Assembly: GCF_013214815.1 (NCBI RefSeq)
Contig: NZ_JABSPU010000010.1
Coordinates: 1 to 34,022, forward strand
Direction of reading: 5' to 3'
DNA from: Gilvibacter sp.
GTDB taxonomy: Bacteria > Bacteroidota > Bacteroidia > Flavobacteriales > Flavobacteriaceae
Length of the DNA stretch: 34,022 nt
The notes below the pieces were generated by a model. That model had not been told where the DNA came from, did not search any database, and saw nothing but the letters and a program-made list of their open reading frames with translations. The translations under genes and the position numbers were made by a program. Positions within the stretch are counted from its first letter, which is position 1, and each line of letters begins with the position of its first letter. Of the stretch, positions 23,929-30,899 are shown in pieces.

Positions 23929-24903
23929 TTAAAGAACCATTATATTGCATCCGCGTAGATCGCTTTGATCAAATCTACCTAAAATTTCGAAACTGCCATC
24001 GGTGTGAATTTTACCCAAATCCTGTGTGGCCAAAAAGCTGCAGGAATAATAGTTGGCCAGATCAATGATAGAGATACCTCCGGTAGCTCCTTGGGTGTAT
24101 TCAAAAGGATCATTGGGTTGCCGTGTGAGTACCTTCATCCAAGGTGGAGTGGTAAATCTGCCAGTCTCTCCAGCATAAGCTTGAGAAAGGAGTTCGGTCA
24201 TGCCGTATTCTGAATGGATGGCCTTTGCGCCAAAAGAAGTTTTTAGTTCTGAGTGAAGTTCACTGCGGATGAGCTCCTTTCGACGTCCTTTCATACCTCC
24301 AGTTTCCATGACTATGCCGTGTTGAATTGGGAGCGGTCCAAGGCTTGCTAAGTCCAAAAGAGCAAAAGAAACTCCAATGAGCACATATTTTTGTGCTTTG
24401 GCTTCAAGACCTTCAATGGTGGTACGTAACTGATCAAGATCATCGAGATAGAAACCGCTTTCAGCGCGTCCGCTTTTTTTTATCCAATGATCAACCATAT
24501 AGACTAGTGAGGCGTCTTGACGCTCGAGATAACTCGGAAGTAATCCCAAGATCACATAATCTTCTAAAAGGCCGTAGCGCTGCTCAAAACCAGCAGTAAA
24601 ACTTAGCTCATAAAGACTGGGATCAACTACATAATGCGTACTGGGAACACTTCCAGTGGTTCCGCTGCTCCTAAAAATAAGTTCGGAAGATTTTTCTGAG
24701 GCGATCAGTTTATGATCTTTAAAAAGCGAAACGGGTAAAAACGGAAGGTCCTCCAATTTTTGAACATTGGAAGGATCTCGCTTTAAGTGATCACAAAATT
24801 CTCTGTAGGGAGCACAATGCTCGTATTGGTATGCAAAGACCTGCAAGGCCGATTCCAAAAAGTTGGCGGCTGTAGTATTTAACAACAGTTCTTTGGGATT
24901 CAT
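23929..24903 (-). CDS. LuxE-like acyl-protein synthetase/acyltransferase
   Basis: A 324-residue protein similar to the LuxE/PF04443 family, part of the ANL-type adenylating superfamily. It has LPFLPVSLFKDHKL, the phosphate-binding LIFRSSGTTGSVPSTHYV, YVILGLLPSYLERQDASLVYMVD, GVSFALLDLA, METGGMKGRRKELIRSELH and HSEYGMTELLSQAYA. It is about 50 residues shorter than classical LuxE. LuxE activates a fatty acid as acyl-AMP and transfers it to a cysteine. Here no LuxC/LuxD partner is present, so a role in light production is very unlikely. It leads a minus-strand operon with a transglutaminase-like gene and DUF350. Confidence 0.82.
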   Translation of the reverse strand: MNPKELLLNTTAANFLESALQVFAYQYEHCAPYREFCDHLKRDPSNVQKLEDLPFLPVSLFKDHKLIASEKSSELIFRSSGTTGSVPSTHYVVDPSLYELSFTAGFEQRYGLLEDYVILGLLPSYLERQDASLVYMVDHWIKKSGRAESGFYLDDLDQLRTTIEGLEAKAQKYVLIGVSFALLDLASLGPLPIQHGIVMETGGMKGRRKELIRSELHSELKTSFGAKAIHSEYGMTELLSQAYAGETGRFTTPPWMKVLTRQPNDPFEYTQGATGGISIIDLANYYSCSFLATQDLGKIHTDGSFEILGRFDQSDLRGCNIMVL

Positions 24904-24921
24904 ACCGGCGGATTAGCTCGG

Positions 24922-24929
24922 TAAAATTA
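24922..24929 (-). promoter_or_regulatory. Possible -7 box (TAATTTTA) for the LuxE-like operon
   Basis: Seven of eight bases fit TAnnTTTG on the minus strand, 18 bases before the ATG at 24903. A TTG (complement of 24951-24953), lying inside the loop of the preceding terminator, is 21 bases upstream and could be the -33 element. Confidence 0.35.
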
Positions 24930-24932
24930 GGC

Positions 24933-24964
24933 AAAAAAAAAGCGCTTCCCCAACGGGAAACGCC
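24933..24964 (-). terminator. Terminator after the T9SS cargo gene
   Basis: On the minus strand AGGCGTTTCCC, loop GTTG and GGGAAGCGCT form a stem with one mismatch, followed by nine Ts (complement of 24933-24941). It lies 24 bases after the stop at 24988. Confidence 0.8.
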
Positions 24965-24987
24965 TTTCCTATAATTGAAAGTTCGAA

Positions 24988-25944
24988 TTAACGAACCACT
25001 AATTTCTTAGTAGAAGTGAATCCGTTCTCAGTTACTTGAACCAAGTAGATTCCAGAGCTAAGTGCTCCAATGTTCAAACGAGAGTTAGTCACTTGAGACT
25101 GCAATACACGCTGTCCAAGTACGTCGTATACAACCACGTCTTTAGTTTGGTTTGTAGCAGAAACAATGTTAAGTACGTCTCCGTTTGCAGGATTTGGATA
25201 CATGCTGAATCCGTTGTTGTCTTGCGTGTCAACACCCAATACTTCTTCTCCTTCTACAAGGACATTGTCAATAAACAAAGCCTCAGAACCAGAGTTAGAA
25301 CGGAATTCGATAACCAATTGGATAGTAGATCCTGCAGGTACACTAGCAGATCCGTTGATCCACGCACCTTCAATACCAAGGTCGTTGATGTCACTTCCAA
25401 AAGTATTTAAGATATCGATCTCAGAAGATCCAGTGATGTCTCTTACAAAAATGCGGATCACATCATTACCACTGCTATTAGAACCATCAGAATACTCATA
25501 ACCAGTTTCTTGGATCCAGTAGTCTAGGCTTACTGTTACGTTTTCGAAATCAGTTAGGTCGATTTCTTCAAACTCAACGATCATGTTTCCGTCAGAATCT
25601 TGGAATTGGTATCCTTGGACACCATCCGTAAAGGCTCCAACAGTTCCTGTAAAGTTAGTTACCCCAACAAAGTCTCCGTCTGTCAAACCAGAACCTGGCT
25701 CATCATACGGCTCATAACGTGCATCTACTGCCATTTCTGTTCCTCCAGATTGATCTACTGGAGTTTCCCCAGCGTTGTTGATAAGGTCGTGAGCAACTGT
25801 TGCGTCTCCTGTGTCTGTGTATTGTCCGTCGTTTACTCCGGCTTCAATCACTTCCTCTTCAAAACTTGTACTTGAAATTACTACCGTCTGCGCTTGCATC
25901 ATTCCAGCCAGCATAAGGGTTGCAATAAGTGTAATTTTCTTCAT
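24988..25944 (-). CDS. Secreted T9SS cargo protein of unknown function
   Basis: A 318-residue protein. The signal peptide is residues 1-19 (MKKITLIATLMLAGMMQAQ). The mature part, to about residue 225, is acidic, rich in Asp, Gly, Ser and Thr, and beta-rich, with SLDYWIQETGYEYSDG and STIQLVIEFRSNSGSEALFI. This resembles a jelly-roll domain of the carbohydrate-binding type. The C-terminal 80 residues are a T9SS type A sorting domain (MYPNPANGDVLNI, VVVYDVLGQRVL, SGIYLVQVTENG, TKKLVVR). I start at the ATG at 25944; the frame reaches a TTG at 25974, but that precedes the predicted transcription start. No catalytic motif is visible. It stands alone with its own promoter and terminator. Confidence 0.85.
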   Translation of the reverse strand: MKKITLIATLMLAGMMQAQTVVISSTSFEEEVIEAGVNDGQYTDTGDATVAHDLINNAGETPVDQSGGTEMAVDARYEPYDEPGSGLTDGDFVGVTNFTGTVGAFTDGVQGYQFQDSDGNMIVEFEEIDLTDFENVTVSLDYWIQETGYEYSDGSNSSGNDVIRIFVRDITGSSEIDILNTFGSDINDLGIEGAWINGSASVPAGSTIQLVIEFRSNSGSEALFIDNVLVEGEEVLGVDTQDNNGFSMYPNPANGDVLNIVSATNQTKDVVVYDVLGQRVLQSQVTNSRLNIGALSSGIYLVQVTENGFTSTKKLVVR

Positions 25945-25971
25945 TATGAATTTAGTTAAAATTGATTGGGT

Positions 25972-25979
25972 CAAAGATA
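25972..25979 (-). promoter_or_regulatory. -7 promoter box (TATCTTTG) for the T9SS cargo gene
   Basis: This is an exact TAnnTTTG match on the minus strand, 27 bases before the ATG at 25944. It overlaps the in-frame TTG at 25974 and so supports the downstream start. Confidence 0.55.
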
Positions 25980-26166
25980 CAAAGTTTGCCAGAATGGCTT
26001 CTTAAATTATCTCTAAATAAACGCTCTTAACCATATGATAACACAGGTCTTAGTGCTTATTGCAGAGTCAATTAGGCCGATGAAGCTATGTTAACCGAAT
26101 GTTTTGATTGCTTTACATAAAGTTTATATCTTGTAATCAAGCTAGAGAAGCGCATTTAAATAACAT
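25980..26166. other. Gene-free part of the divergent spacer
   Basis: This stretch lies between the promoters of the T9SS cargo gene (minus) and the response regulator (plus). It is AT-rich. I see no coding frame, strong hairpin or repeat in it. Together with the flanking leaders, the gap between the two start codons is 315 bases. Confidence 0.5.
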
Positions 26167-26174
26167 TATCTTTG
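26167..26174 (+). promoter_or_regulatory. -7 promoter box (TATCTTTG) for the two-component system
   Basis: This is an exact TAnnTTTG match. It leaves a leader of about 80 bases before the ATG at 26260. No clear -33 TTG is found at 17-23 bases upstream. Confidence 0.5.
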
Positions 26175-26259
26175 GTTCAAGCAGATGTATACAAATTGTA
26201 TCTGACCACTGAATGGCCGCCAAGACCTTTTTGTCCACTGGCCGATAAATTTGAAATCG

Positions 26260-26943
26260 ATGAAAAAAAAGGATATGAAGATCCTCCTGGTTGACGACGA
26301 GCCAGACATCTTAGAAATCGTTGGGTATAATCTTTCTAATGAGGGATACCAACTAACCACCGCAGAAAACGGACTAGAGGCCATTGAAGTGGCCAAAAAG
26401 ATCAATCCACATTTGATCATCCTCGATGTAATGATGCCAGAAATGGACGGGATGGAAGCTTGTGAGAAATTGCGTGCTATTCCAGCCCTTTCAGACACTA
26501 TCATTACCTTTTTGACTGCTCGTGGAGAAGACTATTCTCAAGTTGCCGGCTTTGAAGCCGGTGCTGACGACTATATCACTAAGCCCATCAAACCAAAAGT
26601 ATTGGTCAGTAAGGTGAAAGCTTTGTTGCGTCGCTTTAAAGATGCCGACGAATCTGGTGCTGCTGTAAGTTTAGGTGATTTGGTGATCAACCGTGAGGAA
26701 TACAAGATCATTAAAAAAGGCAAGGAACTATTCTTGCCGCGCAAAGAGTTTGAACTCTTAGCGCTTTTGGCCTCTAAACCGGGGAAAGTTTTTAAGCGAG
26801 AAGAGATTCTCGAGAAGGTTTGGGGTAATGAAGTGATTGTTGGTGGAAGAACCATTGATGTGCACATCAGAAAGCTCCGTGAAAAAATTGGAGATAACAG
26901 CTTTAAAACAGTCAAGGGTGTAGGCTATAAGTTTATTGTCTAA
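26260..26943 (+). CDS. OmpR/PhoB-family response regulator
   Basis: A 227-residue DNA-binding regulator. The receiver domain spans 1-120: acidic pocket LLVDDEPD, phosphoacceptor D56 in HLIILDVMMPEMDG, the Thr of FLTARGE and K108 in DDYITKPI. The winged-helix DNA-binding domain spans about 130-227, with LPRKEFELLALLASKPGKVF, REEILEKVWG, RTIDVHIRKLREKI and a final VKGVGYKF, the OmpR/PhoB hallmarks. The frame also offers a TTG at 26251, but the ATG at 26260 is preferred. The partner kinase gene starts 9 bases after the stop. The signal and regulon are not evident. Confidence 0.95.
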   Translation: MKKKDMKILLVDDEPDILEIVGYNLSNEGYQLTTAENGLEAIEVAKKINPHLIILDVMMPEMDGMEACEKLRAIPALSDTIITFLTARGEDYSQVAGFEAGADDYITKPIKPKVLVSKVKALLRRFKDADESGAAVSLGDLVINREEYKIIKKGKELFLPRKEFELLALLASKPGKVFKREEILEKVWGNEVIVGGRTIDVHIRKLREKIGDNSFKTVKGVGYKFIV

Positions 26944-26952
26944 ATCCTATCT

Positions 26953-27999
26953 TTGGCTGTGTCCAAGTCTGATTCAAAATATTCATTTGCCCTAGTTTCT
27001 GCGCTTTACTTATCTATCGCAGTAAGCTCCGGCTTTTTTCTTTTCTTAAAGTTTACGGACCAGCTCAACCTCTGGTATGTGCTCATTGCCTTTCTTGCTG
27101 TATGGCTTGTCGGGATCATTGTAGTAGAATTGCGGACGCGAAAGTTCATCCTGCGTCAGATCAAAAACATCTATGACGAGGTAAATTCGCTAGAAGAGAC
27201 CACTTTAGAAAACGACAGCATTACTACGGACCTAGCCACCTTTTCCAAAAGTGTAGAACGCTTTACACGTGAAAAACGTTTAGAGATCGAAGCCATGCAG
27301 ATCCGAGAGAATTACAGAAAGGAATTCATGGGTAATGTTTCCCACGAACTCAAAACACCGCTGTTTACGGTTCAAAGTTATATCCTGACCTTGTTGGATG
27401 GAGCTTTAAAGGACAAAAGCGTTCGCAAAAAGTATTTGGAACGCGCCAGTAAAGGGGTAGAGCGACTCATTGTAATTGTACAAGACTTGGACATGATCTC
27501 TAAATTAGAGGTAGGAGATCTAAACTTACACAAAGAGAATTTTGATATCATAGAGCTCTTGCAAAACGTATTTGATCTCTTTGAGATGCGCGCTCAGAAA
27601 AAAGGAATCACCCTAACTTTTGACACTCAATACGCTAAGCCTATCATGGTCTATGCAGATCGGGAGCGCATTCAACAGGTGACCACTAATTTGATCGTTA
27701 ATTCGATTAAATACGGCAAGCAAGACGGTACTACAGAGGTTAGCGTGGAAGATCTCATTCAAAATAAGGTGATCATTCGAGTGACTGATAACGGAGAAGG
27801 GATCGAACAAGAAAATCTAACCAGACTTTTTGAACGCTTCTTTAGAGTGGACAAAAGTGGTTCACGAAAAGAGGGTGGTTCTGGACTCGGTTTGGCTATT
27901 GTGAAGCACATTTTAGAAGCTCACGGAGAAAAGATCTACGTCGAGAGTGAATTGGGTGTGGGGTCTGAATTCTCCTTTACCTTAGAAATGAGCGAATAG
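26953..27999 (+). CDS. Sensor histidine kinase (PhoR-like)
   Basis: A 348-residue inner-membrane kinase. Two helices (about 11-32 and 41-60) enclose only a very short outside loop, so the signal is probably sensed in the membrane or cytoplasm. HisKA follows with FMGNVSHELKTPLFTVQSY (H131). The catalytic domain has NLIVNSIKYG (N box), VTDNGEGI (G1), FERFFRVDKSGSRKEGGSG (F and G2) and LGLAIVKHILEAHG. No ATG exists upstream of residue 115 in this frame, and a TAA closes it at 26941-26943. Translation must begin at the TTG at 26953 or the GTG at 26959. It forms an operon with the response regulator. The 3' end overlaps the convergent glycosyltransferase by 18 bases. Confidence 0.92.
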   Translation: MAVSKSDSKYSFALVSALYLSIAVSSGFFLFLKFTDQLNLWYVLIAFLAVWLVGIIVVELRTRKFILRQIKNIYDEVNSLEETTLENDSITTDLATFSKSVERFTREKRLEIEAMQIRENYRKEFMGNVSHELKTPLFTVQSYILTLLDGALKDKSVRKKYLERASKGVERLIVIVQDLDMISKLEVGDLNLHKENFDIIELLQNVFDLFEMRAQKKGITLTFDTQYAKPIMVYADRERIQQVTTNLIVNSIKYGKQDGTTEVSVEDLIQNKVIIRVTDNGEGIEQENLTRLFERFFRVDKSGSRKEGGSGLGLAIVKHILEAHGEKIYVESELGVGSEFSFTLEMSE

Positions 28000-29034
28000 C
28001 TCTTTGAGGTCGACAGTTTCGTGACCTAAACGCAATCCTGAGTACAGAGGTACTTTTCCCAATGCCTGTAAATTAAAACGATGCTGAGTCACATAAGGAA
28101 CCAAGCCTTGAGCGGATAGTTTTTTTGCCAAATATTCCTGTTCATATTGGCCCGGTGTTGGAATGAATAAAGCTTTCTTTTCCAAGGCGGCAAGATCCAT
28201 GATCGTGGTATAACCTGATCTTGAAATCACCAGTTCGCTGCTGTTTATGGCTGCTTCCAGTTCTTTGGAGGTCATAAAGGTCACTATTTCTATATTTCCA
28301 TGCTTATAGCGACTTTGTGGTTGATCTGTTTTGCCTAAAACACACAAGACCCTTTTGTCAGTATCTGCAAAGGATTCAAGCAGTAATTCTTCTAAAAGTG
28401 TACGTTGAGGTTCTGGTCCTGACAGTAAAATGAGGTAATCGTGGGTGATGGGAAGCTCCTTTTTTTCAAAGCGACTCAGGGCGCCGATATAGGTGGTGTT
28501 TTTAGGTGGCTTCGCCGGATGTCCCAGTCTGCCTGAAAGATTGGGTTTGGCTTTGTGATCAGGTACCCAACAGGCGTCAAATCGTTTGATGATCTGCTTG
28601 TGAAGCTTAGAACTGATCCCGGTGGTGGTGCCGCTTAAAACTTCTAATTGATGGGTTATAAAAGCCGAATACACCTTATTACTTCGCACCCCTAAACGGT
28701 TGTCTGAAATGATCCCATCCACCAAACCTTCAGAAACCCATTGATTTACAAGCTTGCGTTCTTGTTTTGCTGCTTTGAGTATACGCGGACTCTGTAAAAG
28801 CATTTGCGCTTTAAAAAGATGCTTCTTTTTGGAATAGCTAATGTTGTATCCGGGTAATTCTTTAAAAGGAAGGTCTGGGAACTCCTCTCTAAGCAAGGAC
28901 AGGGCAGCTCCATCACTTGCGATCAAAACATTGTAATTGCTTTCTAATAGTGCTTTAATGATAGGTATGCAGCGCGTGGCGTGACCTAATCCCCAGTTCA
29001 AGGGCGCGACTAGTATGGTTTTGTTTGGTTTCAT
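27982..29034 (-). CDS. Glycosyltransferase family 28 / MurG-like protein
   Basis: A 350-residue GT-B enzyme. The N-terminal half starts APLNWGLGHATRCIPIIKAL, the Gly-rich acceptor-side loop of this group, and contains LIASDGAALSLLREEFPDLPF. The C-terminal half has YLILLSGPEPQRTLLEELLL, then SELVISRSGYTTIMDLAALEKKALFIPTP (about 269-297) and GQYEQEYLAKKL, the nucleotide-sugar-binding region of MurG/ALG13-type transferases. No membrane helix is seen. It may glycosylate a lipid or envelope glycan; donor and acceptor are unknown. It is a single gene divergent from trmB. Confidence 0.85.
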   Translation of the reverse strand: MKPNKTILVAPLNWGLGHATRCIPIIKALLESNYNVLIASDGAALSLLREEFPDLPFKELPGYNISYSKKKHLFKAQMLLQSPRILKAAKQERKLVNQWVSEGLVDGIISDNRLGVRSNKVYSAFITHQLEVLSGTTTGISSKLHKQIIKRFDACWVPDHKAKPNLSGRLGHPAKPPKNTTYIGALSRFEKKELPITHDYLILLSGPEPQRTLLEELLLESFADTDKRVLCVLGKTDQPQSRYKHGNIEIVTFMTSKELEAAINSSELVISRSGYTTIMDLAALEKKALFIPTPGQYEQEYLAKKLSAQGLVPYVTQHRFNLQALGKVPLYSGLRLGHETVDLKELFAHF

Positions 29035-29050
29035 TGGGGGTAATAATGTG

Positions 29051-29058
29051 CAAAAATA
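29051..29058 (-). promoter_or_regulatory. -7 promoter box (TATTTTTG) for the family 28 glycosyltransferase
   Basis: This is an exact TAnnTTTG match on the minus strand, 16 bases before the ATG at 29034. Confidence 0.5.
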
Positions 29059-29085
29059 GCAATATGGAGGCGGATTTTATTTCCT

Positions 29086-29093
29086 TAATTTTA
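29086..29093 (+). promoter_or_regulatory. Possible -7 box (TAATTTTA) for trmB
   Basis: Seven of eight bases match TAnnTTTG, 17 bases before the TTG start at 29111. This spacing resembles that of other genes in the window and supports the TTG start. Confidence 0.35.
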
Positions 29094-29110
29094 CCAAAAA
29101 TTAAAATTCA

Positions 29111-29788
29111 TTGGGCAGCAAGAATAAACTGAAACGATTCCGGGAGAACGAAACCTTTGAAAACGTGATCCAACCCACCCGAGAAGAGGTCATCAACGAC
29201 AGCTTAAAACTCAAGGGAAATTGGAATGCAGAGGTCTTTAAAAATGACAAGCCTTTGGTGCTGGAGCTCGGTTGTGGTAAGGGCGAATACAGCGTGGGTC
29301 TAGCGCAAGCCAATCCAGACAAGAACTTTGTCGGGATCGATATTAAAGGAGCTCGTTTTTGGCGAGGTGCTAAAACCGCCTTAGAAGAAGGTTTGCCCAA
29401 TGTTCGTTTTTTGCGGACTCAGATTGAATTGATCAATTACCTCTTTGATGCCGATGAGGTCTCTGAGATCTGGATCACCTTTCCAGATCCGCAGCTCAAA
29501 TACAAGCGCACCAAACACCGCATGACCAACCCAGAATTCTTGGATAAATACCGCAAGCTCCTCGGAAATCCTGGGTTCTTGCACCGCAAAACAGACTCCG
29601 AATTCATGCATGGTTATACCTTGGGACTTTTACAGGGGATTGGCGCTGATATCGTTTATGCTCATCACGATGTTTACGGCAACGAATACACTCCAAAGGA
29701 AGTCACCGCCATACAAACCTATTACGAGAAGCAGTATTTGGAGCAGGGTAAAAAGATAACTTACCTCAAATGTCATTTGGGGGAATAA
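29111..29788 (+). CDS. trmB: tRNA (guanine(46)-N7)-methyltransferase
   Basis: A 225-residue S-adenosylmethionine-dependent enzyme that methylates G46 of tRNA. The SAM-binding motif is LVLELGCGKGEYSVGLA (about 49-65), followed by FVGIDIKGARFWRG, LRTQIELINYLFDADEV and the family signature WITFPDPQLKYKRTKHRM. The full N-terminus GSKNKLKRFRENETF, which I recall as usual in Flavobacteriaceae homologues, can only be reached from the TTG at 29111; there is no in-frame ATG before the catalytic core. A non-ATG start is therefore likely. The LysE-type gene follows after 31 bases. Confidence 0.93.
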   Translation: MGSKNKLKRFRENETFENVIQPTREEVINDSLKLKGNWNAEVFKNDKPLVLELGCGKGEYSVGLAQANPDKNFVGIDIKGARFWRGAKTALEEGLPNVRFLRTQIELINYLFDADEVSEIWITFPDPQLKYKRTKHRMTNPEFLDKYRKLLGNPGFLHRKTDSEFMHGYTLGLLQGIGADIVYAHHDVYGNEYTPKEVTAIQTYYEKQYLEQGKKITYLKCHLGE

Positions 29789-29819
29789 TTTTTTATCTTC
29801 CCAGATGTAAAGAAGCTGT

Positions 29820-30449
29820 ATGGGGCTATTTCCACATTTGATCTTTGGTTTTGTCGCGGCCTTTATTGGCGTGATTCCTCCTGGTTTATTGAACATTTCT
29901 GCGGCCAAGATCAGCATGCATGAAGGGCGCAAAAGCGCTGCAACCTTTGCCGTTGGTGTGGGCGTTACCGTTTTAATTCAGACGTATTTAGCGCTCTTAT
30001 TTGCGCGCTATTTGGAGATGCATCCTGAGATCATTCAGTTGTTGCGTCAAATTGGTTTAGGCATCTTTATTTGCTTGACGATTTATTTCTTTTTTATCGC
30101 CAAGGATTCCAGAAGAAAACCAGCGGATGAGGTTACCAAAACTGGGAAAAATCGCTTCTTTTTGGGCATGCTCTTGGCGGCTCTGAACCTGTTACCGTTG
30201 CCGTATTGGGTTTATATTAGTATCACTTTCAATGCCTTCGGATGGTTTGAATTCAACCCGAATGCAATTTTGCTTTGTGTGATCGGATCGGTTTTAGGGA
30301 CTTTAGCCATGCTGGGTATTTACATTCAATTTTTCAAACACCTCAAGAAAAAACAAGGGGAATCCAAAGTGAATATGAACTACGTTATTGGCGGTATTAC
30401 TGGGGTCGTCTCCATATTGACCTTGATTAAAATTCTAAACAACCTCTAA
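29820..30449 (+). CDS. LysE/RhtB-family transporter
   Basis: A 209-residue inner-membrane protein with about six hydrophobic segments. The N-terminal pattern FVAAFIGVIPPGLLNISAAKISMHEGRKSA matches the LysE start (PPG...N motif and the loop after helix 1). Further helices lie at about 40-62, 68-88, 111-131, 145-168 and 186-206. The family exports amino acids or small amines, but the substrate cannot be read here. Its stop overlaps the start of the next gene as TAATG. The function of this downstream pair with trmB is probably unrelated. Confidence 0.85.
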   Translation: MGLFPHLIFGFVAAFIGVIPPGLLNISAAKISMHEGRKSAATFAVGVGVTVLIQTYLALLFARYLEMHPEIIQLLRQIGLGIFICLTIYFFFIAKDSRRKPADEVTKTGKNRFFLGMLLAALNLLPLPYWVYISITFNAFGWFEFNPNAILLCVIGSVLGTLAMLGIYIQFFKHLKKKQGESKVNMNYVIGGITGVVSILTLIKILNNL

Positions 30450-30784
30450 TGACTGAAGCTTCTTTTTTTGATCGAGTTTACGATGTGGTGCGTCAAATTC
30501 CAGACGGTCGTGTAACTAGTTATGGAGCTATTGCTAAGTACCTCGCTGCTCCGCGCAGTGCGCGTATGGTCGGATGGGCCATGAATGCTTCTCACGGGAA
30601 AGATGTTCCGGCGCATCGTGTGGTGAATCGAAAAGGCTTACTCACCGGGAAACATCATTTTCAAGGAACCAACTTGATGCAACAACTTTTGGAGAATGAG
30701 GGAGTTGTGATCATTGACAATCAGATTCAAGAACTCGACAAGCACTTTTGGGATCCGCAGCAAGAGTTACCTCCTCCCTTTTAG
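30449..30784 (+). CDS. Alkyltransferase-like protein (MGMT fold without the active-site cysteine)
   Basis: A 111-residue protein with the DNA-binding domain of O6-methylguanine-DNA methyltransferase. It contains FFDRVYDVVRQIPDGRVTSYGAIAKYL, the R-finger segment SARMVGWAMNAS and DVPAHRVVNRKGLL. In true methyltransferases the motif is PCHRV, where Cys takes the alkyl group; here it is PAHRV (A55). This is the layout of ATL proteins (E. coli YbaZ and yeast Atl1 have Trp at this site), which bind O6-alkylguanine and recruit nucleotide excision repair. It cannot act by direct alkyl transfer. There are no other cysteines. The gene is followed by a probable terminator. Confidence 0.92.
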   Translation: MTEASFFDRVYDVVRQIPDGRVTSYGAIAKYLAAPRSARMVGWAMNASHGKDVPAHRVVNRKGLLTGKHHFQGTNLMQQLLENEGVVIIDNQIQELDKHFWDPQQELPPPF

Positions 30785-30842
30785 GGCGCTATTCAAAGCC
30801 CTGATTTTCACATCAATCATTTTGATGACGCCCTTTTATTTT
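30784..30842 (+). terminator. Probable terminator after the alkyltransferase-like gene
   Basis: An inner hairpin CATCAA/TTGATG (30811-30827) lies inside an outer pairing GGGCG (30784-30788) with CGCCC (30829-30833). TTTTATTTT follows. The long unpaired left side makes the exact fold uncertain. Confidence 0.45.
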
Positions 30843-30857
30843 ATGGGCCTTTAGTGG

Positions 30858-30865
30858 TATCTTTG
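30858..30865 (+). promoter_or_regulatory. -7 promoter box (TATCTTTG) for mrp
   Basis: This is an exact TAnnTTTG match, 34 bases before the ATG at 30900 and just after the preceding terminator. No TTG -33 element is clear. Confidence 0.55.
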
Positions 30866-30899
30866 TATTACAGAAAGTTTCTAAAAACGGAACTGTTTC

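Noticed and set aside
23929-24903. LuxE-like gene as part of a bioluminescence operon
   Set aside because: No luxA, luxB, luxC or luxD gene is nearby; relatives of this protein occur in many non-luminous Bacteroidota as I recall.
26251-26259. TTG at 26251 as the response regulator start
   Set aside because: An ATG three codons later gives the usual N-terminus; the extra residues have no support.
25975-26259. Hidden gene or riboswitch between the T9SS cargo gene and the response regulator
   Set aside because: No frame with plausible coding content and no strong stem was found; the stretch is explained by two divergent promoters and leaders.
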